62,830 nt of DNA, from contig JAFXTU010000029.1 of assembly GCA_017535635.1 (NCBI GenBank), positions 1-62,830 on the forward strand, in the 5' to 3' direction. The translations under genes were made by a program, and so were the position numbers. This document shows positions 42,172 to 51,383 of this stretch, in pieces; position 1 is the first letter of the stretch, and each line of letters begins with the position of its first letter. The stretch comes from Oscillospiraceae bacterium (GTDB taxonomy: Bacteria; Bacillota; Clostridia; Oscillospirales; Oscillospiraceae). The notes below the pieces were generated by a model. It searched no databases. It was given only the letters and a program-made list of their open reading frames with translations, and was not told the DNA's origin.

Positions 42172-42939
42172 TTACAGTCCCAAGGAGATCAGCCGATCCT
42201 CCCGAAGGTCCAGATACCAGATGCCGCCGTCCGTTTCCATCCGCCACACCGGGTCCAGCACCATGCCCGAGGCGGAGACGCTCAGCACGTAGCCCGTCCG
42301 CAGCTCCTCAATACGGGAAAAGACGCCGCCTGCGTCCCGGATCAGGTCATAGAAGCGCAGGAGCAGCGTGGCCGGGTCCGTACTCTCCGGTTTTTCTCCC
42401 GGCACAGGTTCTCCCAGGATGCAGCGGCCGGAGATATAGATGCCGCCGGAGCGCTGACTCAGAGAAAAGCGGCAGTTGAAAACCTCCACATCCCGCACCA
42501 GGCAGACATAGCTCTCTCCCTCCCGCTGGGCGCGGATGCCGCCCTCGGTCAGCCGGGTCTCCAGGCTGCCGCCGCCGGAGAGGACCATGATCTCGAAGTT
42601 CCCGCCGCTCCGGCACCAGGCCCAGCCGTTCTCGTTCTCGTAATACCGGATATTGCCACCCTGGTCCAGACCTTCCGTCTCCCCCAGCAGGGTCCCGACC
42701 AGCCGGTCCTCCAGGTCCCGATCCCGGGAGACGGCACAGACGGGGAGGTCCAGGGCGCCGGGGATCTGCTCCGCCGAGACCTGGATCCCCAGCCCGGCCA
42801 TGACCTCCACCAGCTCTGTGCGGGTATGGGCAGCGCCCTCGGCGCTGTCCAGGCGCTCCATCAGCAGAATGCCGCCAAAGGCCAGATTGACGCAGAGCAG
42901 GATCAGGATCCCGATGGTCTTCAGTCTTCCTGCATCCAT
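42172..42939 (-). CDS. YycI-like regulator of WalK
   Basis: 255 residues; one membrane helix (about 7-26, IGILILLCVNLAFGGILLME) and an extracytoplasmic domain. Assigned by position after walK and the yycH-like gene and by the YycI-type layout (short cytoplasmic end, single helix, two repeated beta-rich lobes); sequence similarity is low. In Bacilli YycH and YycI bind the WalK membrane part and modulate it. ATG at 42939 with GGAGG upstream overlaps the previous gene. Longer upstream reading is rejected as it crosses that gene. Confidence 0.72.
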   Translation of the reverse strand: MDAGRLKTIGILILLCVNLAFGGILLMERLDSAEGAAHTRTELVEVMAGLGIQVSAEQIPGALDLPVCAVSRDRDLEDRLVGTLLGETEGLDQGGNIRYYENENGWAWCRSGGNFEIMVLSGGGSLETRLTEGGIRAQREGESYVCLVRDVEVFNCRFSLSQRSGGIYISGRCILGEPVPGEKPESTDPATLLLRFYDLIRDAGGVFSRIEELRTGYVLSVSASGMVLDPVWRMETDGGIWYLDLREDRLISLGL

Positions 42940-44195
42940 AACAGCTCCCCTTCCTCCGTCACCGCCCAGCTGAGCGCCAAGCGGCTCTGGCCGCTGTCTG
43001 ACAGGATCAGCCGAACGCCGCTCCCCGGATAGAGACTGCCCGACGCCGCCGCGGCCTGCTTTTCCGGAAGCAGACCGGAGACGGGCTCGCCCCTCCGGTA
43101 GCGCCGCGGAAAAACCGTGAGCTCCCGCAATCCCTCCGGTCCCCACTCCGCCCACGCCGCAGCTCCCCCGGAGAGGAGCACCGGGATACCTCCTACCTCA
43201 TATCCAAAGGTCAGGGACAGGACCTCATCCTCCCAGCTCAGTCCGATGAGGGACAGCCTCTCCTCGGCGGCATAGGTCTCATGGACCGTTTCCAGAAGCC
43301 TCCTTACCAGCTCGATACGCTCCGACAGGGAATCGGTCCTGGTCTGCATCGCGCCCTCGGCGGCGGAAAAGCTGATGCTGCCGCCGGCATCCAGCCGCAG
43401 GACGCCCGTTTCCCCGGGATAGACCAGGGTCCCGTCCGCCTCCGTATACCGGCTCGTTCCGCTGAGATTGATGCCGAAATGCTCCGCCAGGGCGGAGGCG
43501 GCCTCCTCCAGGCCGCCGGCTCCGTTCACGGCGCGGAGCTCCGGCAGCTCATCCAGCACCAGGGAATAAGGAGCAGAGTTTTTCAATTCCGGAAGAGAAA
43601 AGGCGAAGACGGCGCCATTGGGCAGAGTATCCTCCAGGAGCGCCTCCATAGAAAGCCGGGAAGCGGCGGTGATGCTGGAAAGGTATTCCCCCTCCTCGCC
43701 GGTGAAGCAAAGGCGGATGCTCCCGGAAGGGTCACTGTCCAGCAGGAAAGCGGATCCGGACGCCTCCTCCGCCCAAAGAACATCCACACCCACCCAGGCA
43801 GCCAGTACGGAAACGGGCAGGGAAAAACCGAAGTCCAGATAGAGCCCCGCGCCCTCCAGGCGGTTCCGAAACTCTTTTTCCGGGATGGGACTGGGTTTTT
43901 CCGCGCTGCCCAGGGCTTCCGCCAGGATCGGGCTGCACAGGTCGAAGAGGCGGGACATCTCCTCGGCATCATACTTCACGCCGCAGTGCAGGCCGCTGAC
44001 GCCCGTGAGGACCAGCACGGAGGGGAGAGCAGCGGGAGAGCAGCTCAGGATCTCCTCCTCCTGGGGCGGCGTCGTCTCCGGCTCCGGCTCCGGGAAGAGC
44101 CCGCCGAAAATCCTCCCCCTCCAGGCCAGGAAAGCGGCGGAGAGGGTCAGCAGGATCAGCAGCGCCGTCTTGAGCGGCTCTTTAAACCGACGCAT
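42921..44195 (-). CDS. YycH-like regulator of WalK
   Basis: 424 residues; N-terminal membrane helix (about 8-25, TALLILLTLSAAFLAWRG), Pro/Glu-rich spacer (35-47), then a large extracytoplasmic domain. Position directly after walK and before a second single-helix protein matches walR-walK-yycH-yycI. Identity by sequence is weak, so this rests on order, size and topology. ATG at 44195 overlaps walK by 14 bases. Confidence 0.75.
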   Translation of the reverse strand: MRRFKEPLKTALLILLTLSAAFLAWRGRIFGGLFPEPEPETTPPQEEEILSCSPAALPSVLVLTGVSGLHCGVKYDAEEMSRLFDLCSPILAEALGSAEKPSPIPEKEFRNRLEGAGLYLDFGFSLPVSVLAAWVGVDVLWAEEASGSAFLLDSDPSGSIRLCFTGEEGEYLSSITAASRLSMEALLEDTLPNGAVFAFSLPELKNSAPYSLVLDELPELRAVNGAGGLEEAASALAEHFGINLSGTSRYTEADGTLVYPGETGVLRLDAGGSISFSAAEGAMQTRTDSLSERIELVRRLLETVHETYAAEERLSLIGLSWEDEVLSLTFGYEVGGIPVLLSGGAAAWAEWGPEGLRELTVFPRRYRRGEPVSGLLPEKQAAAASGSLYPGSGVRLILSDSGQSRLALSWAVTEEGELLWMQED

Positions 44196-45960
44196 GCCGC
44201 TCCCCCTCCCGCAGCGTGGGAAGGCGTACGGTCATCGCGGTACCCTTGCCCACCTCGCTGTCGATCTCGATGCTTCCCTCATGCCGCCGGACGATCTCAA
44301 AGGCGATGCTGAGGCCCAGGCCGGTGCCTCCCAGGGCACGGGAGCGGGCCTTATCCACCCGATAAAAGCGGTCGAAGATACGGGGGATATCCTCCTTGGG
44401 GATCCCGATGCCCGTATCCTGTACCACGATACGATGGTCCTTTTCGCCGGGGATCACCGCCATCTCCACGCTGCCGCCGGAAGGGGTATAACGCACGGCG
44501 TTGGTGGTGATGTTGATGATGACCTGCTCCAGGCGCGCCTTGTCCCCCCAGACCCAGGCCGGACCGGAGGGGAGGGAGAGATCCAGCTTCAGGCCATGCT
44601 TCCCCACATCCAGGCGCATGGCCTCGTAGACGCTGCGGACGGACTGGCAGAGATCGCAGCGCTCCATGTGGAAGTCCACCTCTCCCGCGTCGAACTTGCT
44701 GAGGGCCAGCAGGTCCTGCACGAGCTTGGTCATCCGGTCGCTCTCCGAGAGAATGACCCCCAAAAAGCTGGAGACCGTCTCCGGGGGCATCTCCTGTCCC
44801 GCCTCCACCAGGGTCTCGGCGTAAGAACGGACGTTGGTGATGGGGGTGCGCAGCTCATGGGACACATTGGCCACGAATTCCCGCCGCTGTTCATCGCTGC
44901 GGCGCTGAACGGTCACGTCGTGGATGACCGCCAGGATGCCGCCCTGGACACCTTCCCCGTAGAAGGGAGCCAGGAAGATATCCAGACTCCGCTCGCCCAC
45001 TTCCCGCTCGCCTTCGATGACCTCGTCGTTCTGCATTCCCCGGATCCGCTCCGGAGAGGCGATATCGCCGAAGATATCCCCGAAGGAGAGGGCCTTGCCC
45101 TGAAACTCCAGTCCCAGCAGACGCTCCGCCGAGGGATTGAACTGGATCACTTCTCCCTCGCCGGAAAAGGCGACGATGCCGTCGGTCATATGCAGGAAGA
45201 CCGTAGCCAGCTTGTTGCGCTCGGACTCGATGTCCAGCAGGGTATCGCGGAGCCGGGCGCCCATCTCGTTGAAGGTGCTGGTGAGGGTGCCGATCTCATC
45301 CCTGGCCCGGACCTCGATGGGCGCGGAAAAATCTCCCGCCGCCATGCTCCTGGCTGCCTTCGTCAGCCGCTGGATGGGCTGGACCATGGTCTTGGCCAGG
45401 AGGAAGGACAGAAGGATGGAGATGAGCAGACCGATCAGAAGGGCCTCCAGGATGACGGTGAGCATCTCCCGGGTGAGGGCCGTAGCCGTCTGCCGGTTGT
45501 CCCGGACGCAGATCACGAAGCTCCCCGAATCCCCCTCGATGGGCACCGCCACGTCCATGTAATCCGCCGTCATGCTGCTGGCGTAGCCCTCCGTCCCGGT
45601 GAGGGCCGTGATGATGTTGGGAGTCAGCTCCAGCCTTTCACTGCCGTCGGAGGCGTAGAGGAGCCGCCCGGTGTCGCCGGAGAGGATGAAATAGGCGCGG
45701 GTGCTCTCTTCAATGCCCATGGCGCCGGAATAGGCGTTGAGGATCTCCGCCATGGGAGCGCTGCCCCCCTCCCGTCCGGCTGCAAGGCGGAGCTCCTGCA
45801 CAAATTCCTCGTCGGAGAAGGCCTTTTGCATCTGCTGGTAGAACTGCTCCAGATAAAAGCGGGTCACGCCCCGCACCAGGAAGGCGCTGACCACCAGCAT
45901 CAGGGCCAGGATCAGCAGGAGCATGATGAGAACGACCTTGAAATGCAGGCCGCTGCGCAC
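44182..45960 (-). CDS. walK: WalK-type sensor histidine kinase
   Basis: 592 residues, essential-type cell-wall sensor. Membrane helix 1 (about 7-29), extracytoplasmic PAS-like sensor (30-165), helix 2 (170-195), HAMP (AKTMVQPIQRLTKAARSMAAG onward), cytoplasmic PAS (about 250-345, TDGIVAFSGEGEVIQFNPSAE), HisKA with FVANVSHELRTPITN, and HATPase (NITTNAVRYTP, DTGIGIPKEDIPRIFDRFYR, GGTGLGLSI). GTG start at 45960 with GGGAGG 8-9 bases upstream, the only well-supported start. Partner of walR 35 bases upstream. Confidence 0.92.
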   Translation of the reverse strand: MRSGLHFKVVLIMLLLILALMLVVSAFLVRGVTRFYLEQFYQQMQKAFSDEEFVQELRLAAGREGGSAPMAEILNAYSGAMGIEESTRAYFILSGDTGRLLYASDGSERLELTPNIITALTGTEGYASSMTADYMDVAVPIEGDSGSFVICVRDNRQTATALTREMLTVILEALLIGLLISILLSFLLAKTMVQPIQRLTKAARSMAAGDFSAPIEVRARDEIGTLTSTFNEMGARLRDTLLDIESERNKLATVFLHMTDGIVAFSGEGEVIQFNPSAERLLGLEFQGKALSFGDIFGDIASPERIRGMQNDEVIEGEREVGERSLDIFLAPFYGEGVQGGILAVIHDVTVQRRSDEQRREFVANVSHELRTPITNVRSYAETLVEAGQEMPPETVSSFLGVILSESDRMTKLVQDLLALSKFDAGEVDFHMERCDLCQSVRSVYEAMRLDVGKHGLKLDLSLPSGPAWVWGDKARLEQVIINITTNAVRYTPSGGSVEMAVIPGEKDHRIVVQDTGIGIPKEDIPRIFDRFYRVDKARSRALGGTGLGLSIAFEIVRRHEGSIEIDSEVGKGTAMTVRLPTLREGERHASV

Positions 45961-45995
45961 GGTGGGTCACCTCCCTCCGTCAGTTTTTGAAAACC

Positions 45996-46703
45996 TTATT
46001 CTCCGCTGAGGTAGTAGCCGCCGCCCCGGCGGGTGCAGAGGAGCCTGGGCGAGGCAGGGTCGTCCTCCAGTTTCTCCCGGAGGCGGCGCACCGCCACATC
46101 CACGGCCCGGGTATCCCCGAAATAGTCGTAATTCCAGACCTGGCTCAAAAGCTGTTCCCGGGAAAACACGGTCCCTACGCTGGCGGCCAGGAGGCGCACC
46201 AGCTCAAATTCCCGCTGGCTCACGTCCACCGTCTCGCCGTCCTTCAGCACGGCCTGCCGGCCCGGGTCCACGGTGATCCGCCCGGCCCGCAGGAGCCCTG
46301 CGCTTTCCCCGGAGGCTCCGCTCTCTTCGGAGAGCACCTCCTGGCGGCGGATGTTGGTCCGCACCCGCGCCAGCAGTTCCCGGACGGAAAAGGGCTTTAC
46401 CACATAGTCGTCCGCCCCCAGCTCCAGCCCCATGACCCGGTCCCGTTCCTCTTCCCGGGCGGTGAGCATGATGATGGGGGTCAGCCGGTCGGTCTTCCGC
46501 AGCTCCTCGCAGACGTGGAAGCCGTCCATGCCGGGCAGCATCACGTCCAGCAGGATCAGGTCCGGCCTCTCGGCCCGGGCCTTCTCCAGTCCCTCCGGAC
46601 CGTCGTAGGCGGCGGCGACCTCATAACCCTCCCGCCGGAGATTGAAGCGCAGGATCTCCACGATGTTGGGCTCGTCGTCCACCACCAGGATCCGCTTTCC
46701 CAT
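45996..46703 (-). CDS. walR: WalR-type response regulator
   Basis: 235 residues, OmpR/PhoB class. Receiver domain: VVDDEPN (Asp pair 9-10), phosphoacceptor Asp in LILLDVMLPGMDG near 53, and VVKPFSVRELLARV. DNA-binding winged helix from about 140: VSQREFELVRLLAASVGTVF and YFGDTRAVDVAVRRLREKLE. Directly before walK. Likely controls autolysins and wall turnover. ATG at 46703, 2 bases after the Nudix gene. Confidence 0.92.
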   Translation of the reverse strand: MGKRILVVDDEPNIVEILRFNLRREGYEVAAAYDGPEGLEKARAERPDLILLDVMLPGMDGFHVCEELRKTDRLTPIIMLTAREEERDRVMGLELGADDYVVKPFSVRELLARVRTNIRRQEVLSEESGASGESAGLLRAGRITVDPGRQAVLKDGETVDVSQREFELVRLLAASVGTVFSREQLLSQVWNYDYFGDTRAVDVAVRRLREKLEDDPASPRLLCTRRGGGYYLSGE

Positions 46704-46705
46704 CC

Positions 46706-47245
46706 TCAGCCCTCCTCCAGAAGATACTTCGCCCGCAGCAGCACCGCCAGGGTCTTGGCATCGGAGATCATTCCCCGGGCAGCTTTGCTCCAGGCCTCCT
46801 CCAGGGACATGCGTACCGGTTCCAGAAATTCACCCTCGTCCAGGTCCGTCTCCCCCTCGGTGAGCTCCTGGGCGAGATAGAGATACAGCACCTCCGTCAG
46901 AAAGCCGGGACTGGTCTCGATGGCGCCCAGGAAGGTCCACTTCCCCGCCGAAAGACCCGTCTCCTCCTTCAGCTCCCGCTTCGCCGCCGGATAGGGCTCC
47001 TCTCCCCGCTCCAGCTTCCCCGCCACGGCCTCCAGGAGGACCTTATTGTGGGCATAGCGGAACTGACGCACCAGGGTCACGTTTCCCTCCCCGTCCACGG
47101 GGAGAATGACCACGCCCCCATGGGAATGGACCAGGTCCCGATGGCCGCCCTTCCCGTCCGGCAGAAGGATCTCATCCCGGGTCACGGTGAAGACCGGGCC
47201 AGAGTAGATCTCCCTGCCGGAGACCTTCTTCTCTTTCAGCTCCAT
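46706..47245 (-). CDS. Nudix hydrolase, ADP-ribose pyrophosphatase type
   Basis: 179 residues. Perfect Nudix box: GKLERGEEPYPAAKRELKEE followed by TG (residues about 75-98). Upstream ILPVDGEGNVTLVRQFRYAH and downstream ETSPGFLTEVLYLYLA match the ADP-ribose pyrophosphatase (NudF) subgroup. ATG at 47245, 10 bases after topB stop. Housekeeping, co-transcribed with topB and walR. Confidence 0.93.
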   Translation of the reverse strand: MELKEKKVSGREIYSGPVFTVTRDEILLPDGKGGHRDLVHSHGGVVILPVDGEGNVTLVRQFRYAHNKVLLEAVAGKLERGEEPYPAAKRELKEETGLSAGKWTFLGAIETSPGFLTEVLYLYLAQELTEGETDLDEGEFLEPVRMSLEEAWSKAARGMISDAKTLAVLLRAKYLLEEG

Positions 47246-47255
47246 AATGGACCTC

Positions 47256-49421
47256 CTATTCCTGCTCCGCCCACTTTTTCAGGGCCTCGGCCAGAGCGGT
47301 GTTCCCGCCGCTTCGCTCCTGGGACGCCATATACTTTTGCACGTCCCGCTTCCCCGCGCCCCGGTCCTCCCGGCGCTTCTCAAAGTCCGAGAGCTTCTCC
47401 CGGTAGCCGCAGACGCAGGTGAACATCCGCTTGTCCCCTTCGCCCCGAAGCTCCAGCTTCTTATGACAGTTGGGGCAGCGGGCGTTGGTGACCACGCTGA
47501 GGCTCTTCCGGTAGCCGCAGTTCCGGTCCGGGCAGACCAGCATCTTATTCCCCTTTTTCCCGGTGACGGCCAGAAGGAACTGGCCGCAGTCCGGACAGCG
47601 CTCCTTGGTGGCGTTGTCGTGCCGGTAGCTCCCCTGAGCGGCCTTCACCTCCGTCACCAGCCGGGCGGCGTAGGCGCGCATCTCCCGGAGGAAGGGCTCC
47701 GGGGCCTCCTTCCCTGCGGCGATGGCGCCCAGACGGGTCTCCCACCTGGCCGTCATCAGTGGGCTGCGCAGCTCCTGGGGCACCAGGCTCATGAGCTGGA
47801 TGCCCTTGGAGGTGGGGACGAGGGTCTTTCCCGTCCGCTCCACATAGGCGGCCGACAGCAGCTTTTCGATGATATCCGCCCTGGTGGCGGGGGTCCCCAG
47901 TCCCCCGGTCTCCTCCAGGGTCCGTTTGTCCTCCCCCTGGGCGCTGGGGTGCTCCATGGCGGTGAGAAGAGCCGCTTCCGTATAGCGGGCGGGGGGCGAC
48001 GTTTTTCCCTCCGTCACCTTTACCTCCCGGAAGCGGAGGGCATCCCCCTGCTTCAGCTCCGGCAGGTTCTGGCTCTTTTCCTCCTCGTCCTCCTCATCCT
48101 CCGGGAGGATGGACCCATAGGCTCTGTGCCAGCCCTCCTCCAGGACCCGTCGTCCCTTGGCCGTCAGGGTCTCTCCGCCGCAGTCCAGAGTGAGCTCCAT
48201 TTCCTCATAGGAATAGGGCGGCAGCAAAACCGCCAGAAAGCGCCGGGCCACCAGGTCGTAGATGTTCTGCTCCGGCCCGGAGAGATAGCGGAAGTCCGCC
48301 GGCTCCTCCGTGGGGAGGATAGCGTGGTGGTCCGTCACCTTGGCATTGTTCACCAGGTACCTCGTCTGGAGGGGCCGGGTGCGCAGGAGCTGGCTGACTA
48401 GGGGCGTATACTCCCCGAAGCGCATGGCCTGCAGCCGCTCCGGCAGGGTGGAGACCACGTCGTCGGAGATATAGCGGCTGTCGGTCCTGGGGTAGGTCAG
48501 GACCTTGTGCCGTTCGTAGAGGCTCTGCATCAGGTTCAGGGTCTCCTTGGCTGAATAGGCATACTTCTTGTTGGCGTCCCGCTGCAGCTCCGTGAGATCA
48601 TAGGCTGCGGGGGGCGGGACCTGCTTCACCTGCTTTTTCAGCCGGATGATCCGCGCGCTCTTCCCCTGGAGAAGACGGGCGACGGCCTCGGCGGCCTCCC
48701 GGTCGAAAAAGCGGCTCTGCCCCCCGGCATCCCGCCGGGTGGCCCGGAAGCCCGCCTCGGTTTTGGCGGAAACGGTGTAGAAGGTCTTTGGCACGAAGTC
48801 CCGGATCTCCCGCTCTCGCTCCACCAGGAGGCTGAGGGTGGGGGTCTGGACCCTGCCTGCGGAGAGGGAGGCGCCGTAGCGGCAGGTGAGGGCCCGCGTC
48901 ACGTTGAGGCCCACGAACCAGTCCGCCTGGCTCCTGGCCTCGGCGGAGCGGTAGAGGGCGTCGTACTCCGAAGCGCTCCGGAGGCTCCGGAAGCCCTCCT
49001 TGATGGCCTTGTCCGTCTGGGAAGAGATCCACAGGCGGCGGGTCCTTCCCCGCCAGGCGGCCTTCTCCAGGATCCAGCGGGCCACCAGCTCCCCTTCCCG
49101 TCCGGCGTCGGTGGCGATGACCAGCTCCCCGATGTCGGGCCGCTTCAGCAGGCTCTGCACCACCCGGAACTGCCGGGAGGTCTCCCGGATCACGGTGAGC
49201 TTCCGCTTCTCCGGCAGCATGGGAAGGTCCTCCATGTTCCAGGTCTTGTACTTCGGGTCGTAGTCCTCCGGATCGGCCAGGGTCACCAGATGGCCCAGGG
49301 CCCAGGTAACGACATACTCCCCGTTCTCCAGATAGCCTTCCCCGCCCCGGCTCGCGCCCAGGACCCTTGCCAGCTCCCGGCCCACGGAGGGCTTTTCCGC
49401 CAGCACCAGCGTTTTTGCCAT
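47256..49421 (-). CDS. topB: DNA topoisomerase III (type IA)
   Basis: 721 residues. Toprim domain at the start (TLVLAEKPSVGRELARVLGA; IATDAGREGELVARWIL), catalytic Tyr in VLTYPRTDSRYIS near 315, ASLSAGRVQTPTLSLL near 190. The C-terminal region has two zinc-ribbon-like modules: RCPDCGQ and CPDRNC near 610, and RCPNCHKKL with CVCGY near 650. This build matches chromosomal TopB-like enzymes of Clostridia, which decatenate DNA. ATG at 49421. Confidence 0.94.
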   Translation of the reverse strand: MAKTLVLAEKPSVGRELARVLGASRGGEGYLENGEYVVTWALGHLVTLADPEDYDPKYKTWNMEDLPMLPEKRKLTVIRETSRQFRVVQSLLKRPDIGELVIATDAGREGELVARWILEKAAWRGRTRRLWISSQTDKAIKEGFRSLRSASEYDALYRSAEARSQADWFVGLNVTRALTCRYGASLSAGRVQTPTLSLLVEREREIRDFVPKTFYTVSAKTEAGFRATRRDAGGQSRFFDREAAEAVARLLQGKSARIIRLKKQVKQVPPPAAYDLTELQRDANKKYAYSAKETLNLMQSLYERHKVLTYPRTDSRYISDDVVSTLPERLQAMRFGEYTPLVSQLLRTRPLQTRYLVNNAKVTDHHAILPTEEPADFRYLSGPEQNIYDLVARRFLAVLLPPYSYEEMELTLDCGGETLTAKGRRVLEEGWHRAYGSILPEDEEDEEEKSQNLPELKQGDALRFREVKVTEGKTSPPARYTEAALLTAMEHPSAQGEDKRTLEETGGLGTPATRADIIEKLLSAAYVERTGKTLVPTSKGIQLMSLVPQELRSPLMTARWETRLGAIAAGKEAPEPFLREMRAYAARLVTEVKAAQGSYRHDNATKERCPDCGQFLLAVTGKKGNKMLVCPDRNCGYRKSLSVVTNARCPNCHKKLELRGEGDKRMFTCVCGYREKLSDFEKRREDRGAGKRDVQKYMASQERSGGNTALAEALKKWAEQE

Positions 49422-49447
49422 AAGTCAAGCTCCCTTCGCGGGTAGTT

Positions 49448-50665
49448 TCAAACCCTGTTCTTCAGCGCGCCGATGAGCCGGGAGACCGCGGTCTCCACAT
49501 TGGCGCCGGAGGTGGCCAGGTTCAGGCGGATGTGGCAGTCCTTCTTCCCCGTCTCCGCGGCGGCCCGGTCCCCCGCGCAGCGGGACTCCGTGGGGAAAAA
49601 CTGGTGCCCCCAGTCCACGGCGAGACGGCACTGATCCTGCACCACGCTTTTCAGCTCCTCCGGCTTCACTTGGGCTCCCAGGTCCACCCACTGGAGATAG
49701 GTGCCCTCCAGGGGGCTCACCACTACGCCGGGAAGGGCGGCGGGAAGGGTCTCCTCCACATAGCGGGCGTTACGGCGAATCAGGTCCAGACAGCCGGAAA
49801 GCCACTCCTCCCCGCCCCGGTAGGCCGCCTCCACAGCCGCGTAGCCGGTCATGTTGGAGCTCATGCCGATGAAGGGGCGGCAGTAGTCGTCGAATCTCTT
49901 CCGAAGCTCCCCGTCCGGTACGATGGCCATGGAGTGGCACAGCCCCGCCAGGTTGAAGGTCTTGCTGGCGGCGGTGAGCATCACGGTGAACTTCTCGCAG
50001 GGATAGGCAGCCAGGGTGGGCACATGCTTTCCTCTGACTTCCAGATCGTGGTGGATCTCGTCGGAGATCACATAGACTCCGTGCTTTTCGCAGATCGCCA
50101 TCAGCCGGGCAATCTCCTCCCTCTTCCAGATCCGGCCCACGGGGTTGTGGGGGGAGCAGAAGACGAAGGCCTTCACCTTCTCCTCTTCGATCACCCGTTC
50201 AAAGTCCTCATAATCCGGGGTATAGACCCCGTTTTCGCTTTTCAGCAGGGAGCAGACCAGCCTTCTCCCCGTGTCCTCCACGGCGCTCATAAAGGGGTAG
50301 TAGCAGGGGCTCAGGATGATCACCGCGTCCCCCGGCTCGGTGAGCGCCCCCAGGAAGCGGTAGATGCCGCAGACCACCCCGGGGGTATAGCGGACCCAGC
50401 TCCGCTCTGCCCGGTAGCCGTGGCGCTTCTCCTCCCAGCCCAGGAAGGCGTCGTAATAGCTCTGGGCGGGAAAAGTGTAGCCGTAGGTGTTCATCCGGGC
50501 AAGCCTCGCCATGGCTTCCTCCACGCTGTCGGGGCAGCGGAAGTCCATATCCGCCACCCACATGGCAAGAAGATCGGCGTCGCCGAAGCTCATCTCCAGC
50601 CCGTCCCACTTGGCGCAGCCGGAGCCCCGCCGGTCCCAGTAGTATTTTTTCTCGAATTCCGTCAT
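49448..50665 (-). CDS. MalY/PatB family PLP-dependent C-S lyase/aminotransferase
   Basis: 405 residues, fold type I. MWVADMDFRCPDSVEEAM near 35, FCSPHNPVGRIWKREEI near 168, SDEIHHDLEV near 200 and the PLP lysine in MLTAASKTFNLAGL near 238. Members cleave cystathionine or cysteine, some are aminotransferases; activity cannot be separated by sequence alone. ATG at 50665, 12 bases after the flavoprotein gene. Confidence 0.9.
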   Translation of the reverse strand: MTEFEKKYYWDRRGSGCAKWDGLEMSFGDADLLAMWVADMDFRCPDSVEEAMARLARMNTYGYTFPAQSYYDAFLGWEEKRHGYRAERSWVRYTPGVVCGIYRFLGALTEPGDAVIILSPCYYPFMSAVEDTGRRLVCSLLKSENGVYTPDYEDFERVIEEEKVKAFVFCSPHNPVGRIWKREEIARLMAICEKHGVYVISDEIHHDLEVRGKHVPTLAAYPCEKFTVMLTAASKTFNLAGLCHSMAIVPDGELRKRFDDYCRPFIGMSSNMTGYAAVEAAYRGGEEWLSGCLDLIRRNARYVEETLPAALPGVVVSPLEGTYLQWVDLGAQVKPEELKSVVQDQCRLAVDWGHQFFPTESRCAGDRAAAETGKKDCHIRLNLATSGANVETAVSRLIGALKNRV

Positions 50666-50677
50666 TTCTTCCCTCGC

Positions 50678-51301
50678 TCAGCGGATGAAATTGGTGAAGG
50701 CCATTTTCTCTTCGGGAGCGGGATACTCGATCCCCGCCTGCTTCCCCGCCTCGATGCACTTCAGAAGCCAGGCCATGTTCCGGCCCAGGGTACGCATGAT
50801 CTGCATCCCCTCCTCGTCCTTCCTGACCTCCTCGGGGGTGTTGCCGTGGACCACGTTCCAGTACCGGCTGCTCACCACCGGCATCCCGGAGATGGTGAAA
50901 TACTTGTTCAGAACGTCGAAGGAGGCCGTGCCGCCGCTTCTGCGGCAGCTCAGGACGGCAGCCCCCAACTTCCCGGCGAAGGAGCCCTTGGCGTAGAAGA
51001 CCCGGTCCAGAGCGCTGTGGAGATTCCCCGCCGGACCCGCGTAATGGACCGGTCCGCCGATGATCACGCCGTCGGCGGCGCGGATGGCGTCGATCAGGGC
51101 GTTGACGCCGTCCTCCTGTCCGAAGGCGCAGTGCCCGTCCCGGCAGGCATGGCAGCCCAGACAGCCGTTGATGGGCTTGTTTCCGATCCAGAAGAACTCT
51201 GTTTCCAGGCCCTGGGCCTCAATGGCCGAGGCCACCTCCCGCAGAGCGGTGTCGGTGCAGCCGTGGGGGTGGGGGCTTCCGTTCACCAGCAGTACTTTCA
51301 T
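50678..51301 (-). CDS. NADPH-dependent FMN reductase / flavodoxin-like protein with Cys-rich motif
   Basis: 207 residues. Flavodoxin-like FMN site NGSPHPHGCTDTALREV at 8-24, then the cysteine motif NGCLGCHACRDGHCAFGQED near 47-66 and GGPVHYAGPAGNLHSALDR near 86. The CxxCxxC pattern belongs to iron-sulfur flavoproteins of anaerobes, so a [4Fe-4S] cluster is possible. ATG at 51301 with AGGAGG 8 bases before; the longer frame lies over the alcohol dehydrogenase and is rejected. Confidence 0.88.
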   Translation of the reverse strand: MKVLLVNGSPHPHGCTDTALREVASAIEAQGLETEFFWIGNKPINGCLGCHACRDGHCAFGQEDGVNALIDAIRAADGVIIGGPVHYAGPAGNLHSALDRVFYAKGSFAGKLGAAVLSCRRSGGTASFDVLNKYFTISGMPVVSSRYWNVVHGNTPEEVRKDEEGMQIMRTLGRNMAWLLKCIEAGKQAGIEYPAPEEKMAFTNFIR

Positions 51302-51327
51302 TTTCGCAGCCTCCTGTTTCGATTTCT

Positions 51328-51368
51328 GAAAAACAGGGGCGCATACTCGATATGCGCCCCTGTTTTTT
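51328..51368 (-). terminator. bidirectional terminator after alcohol dehydrogenase
   Basis: About 15-bp stem (AACAGGGGCGCATA with its complement) around a five-base loop, with A- and T-runs on both sides; 16 bases after the dehydrogenase stop. Confidence 0.8.
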
Positions 51369-51383
51369 ACGGTTGTTTCGGAC

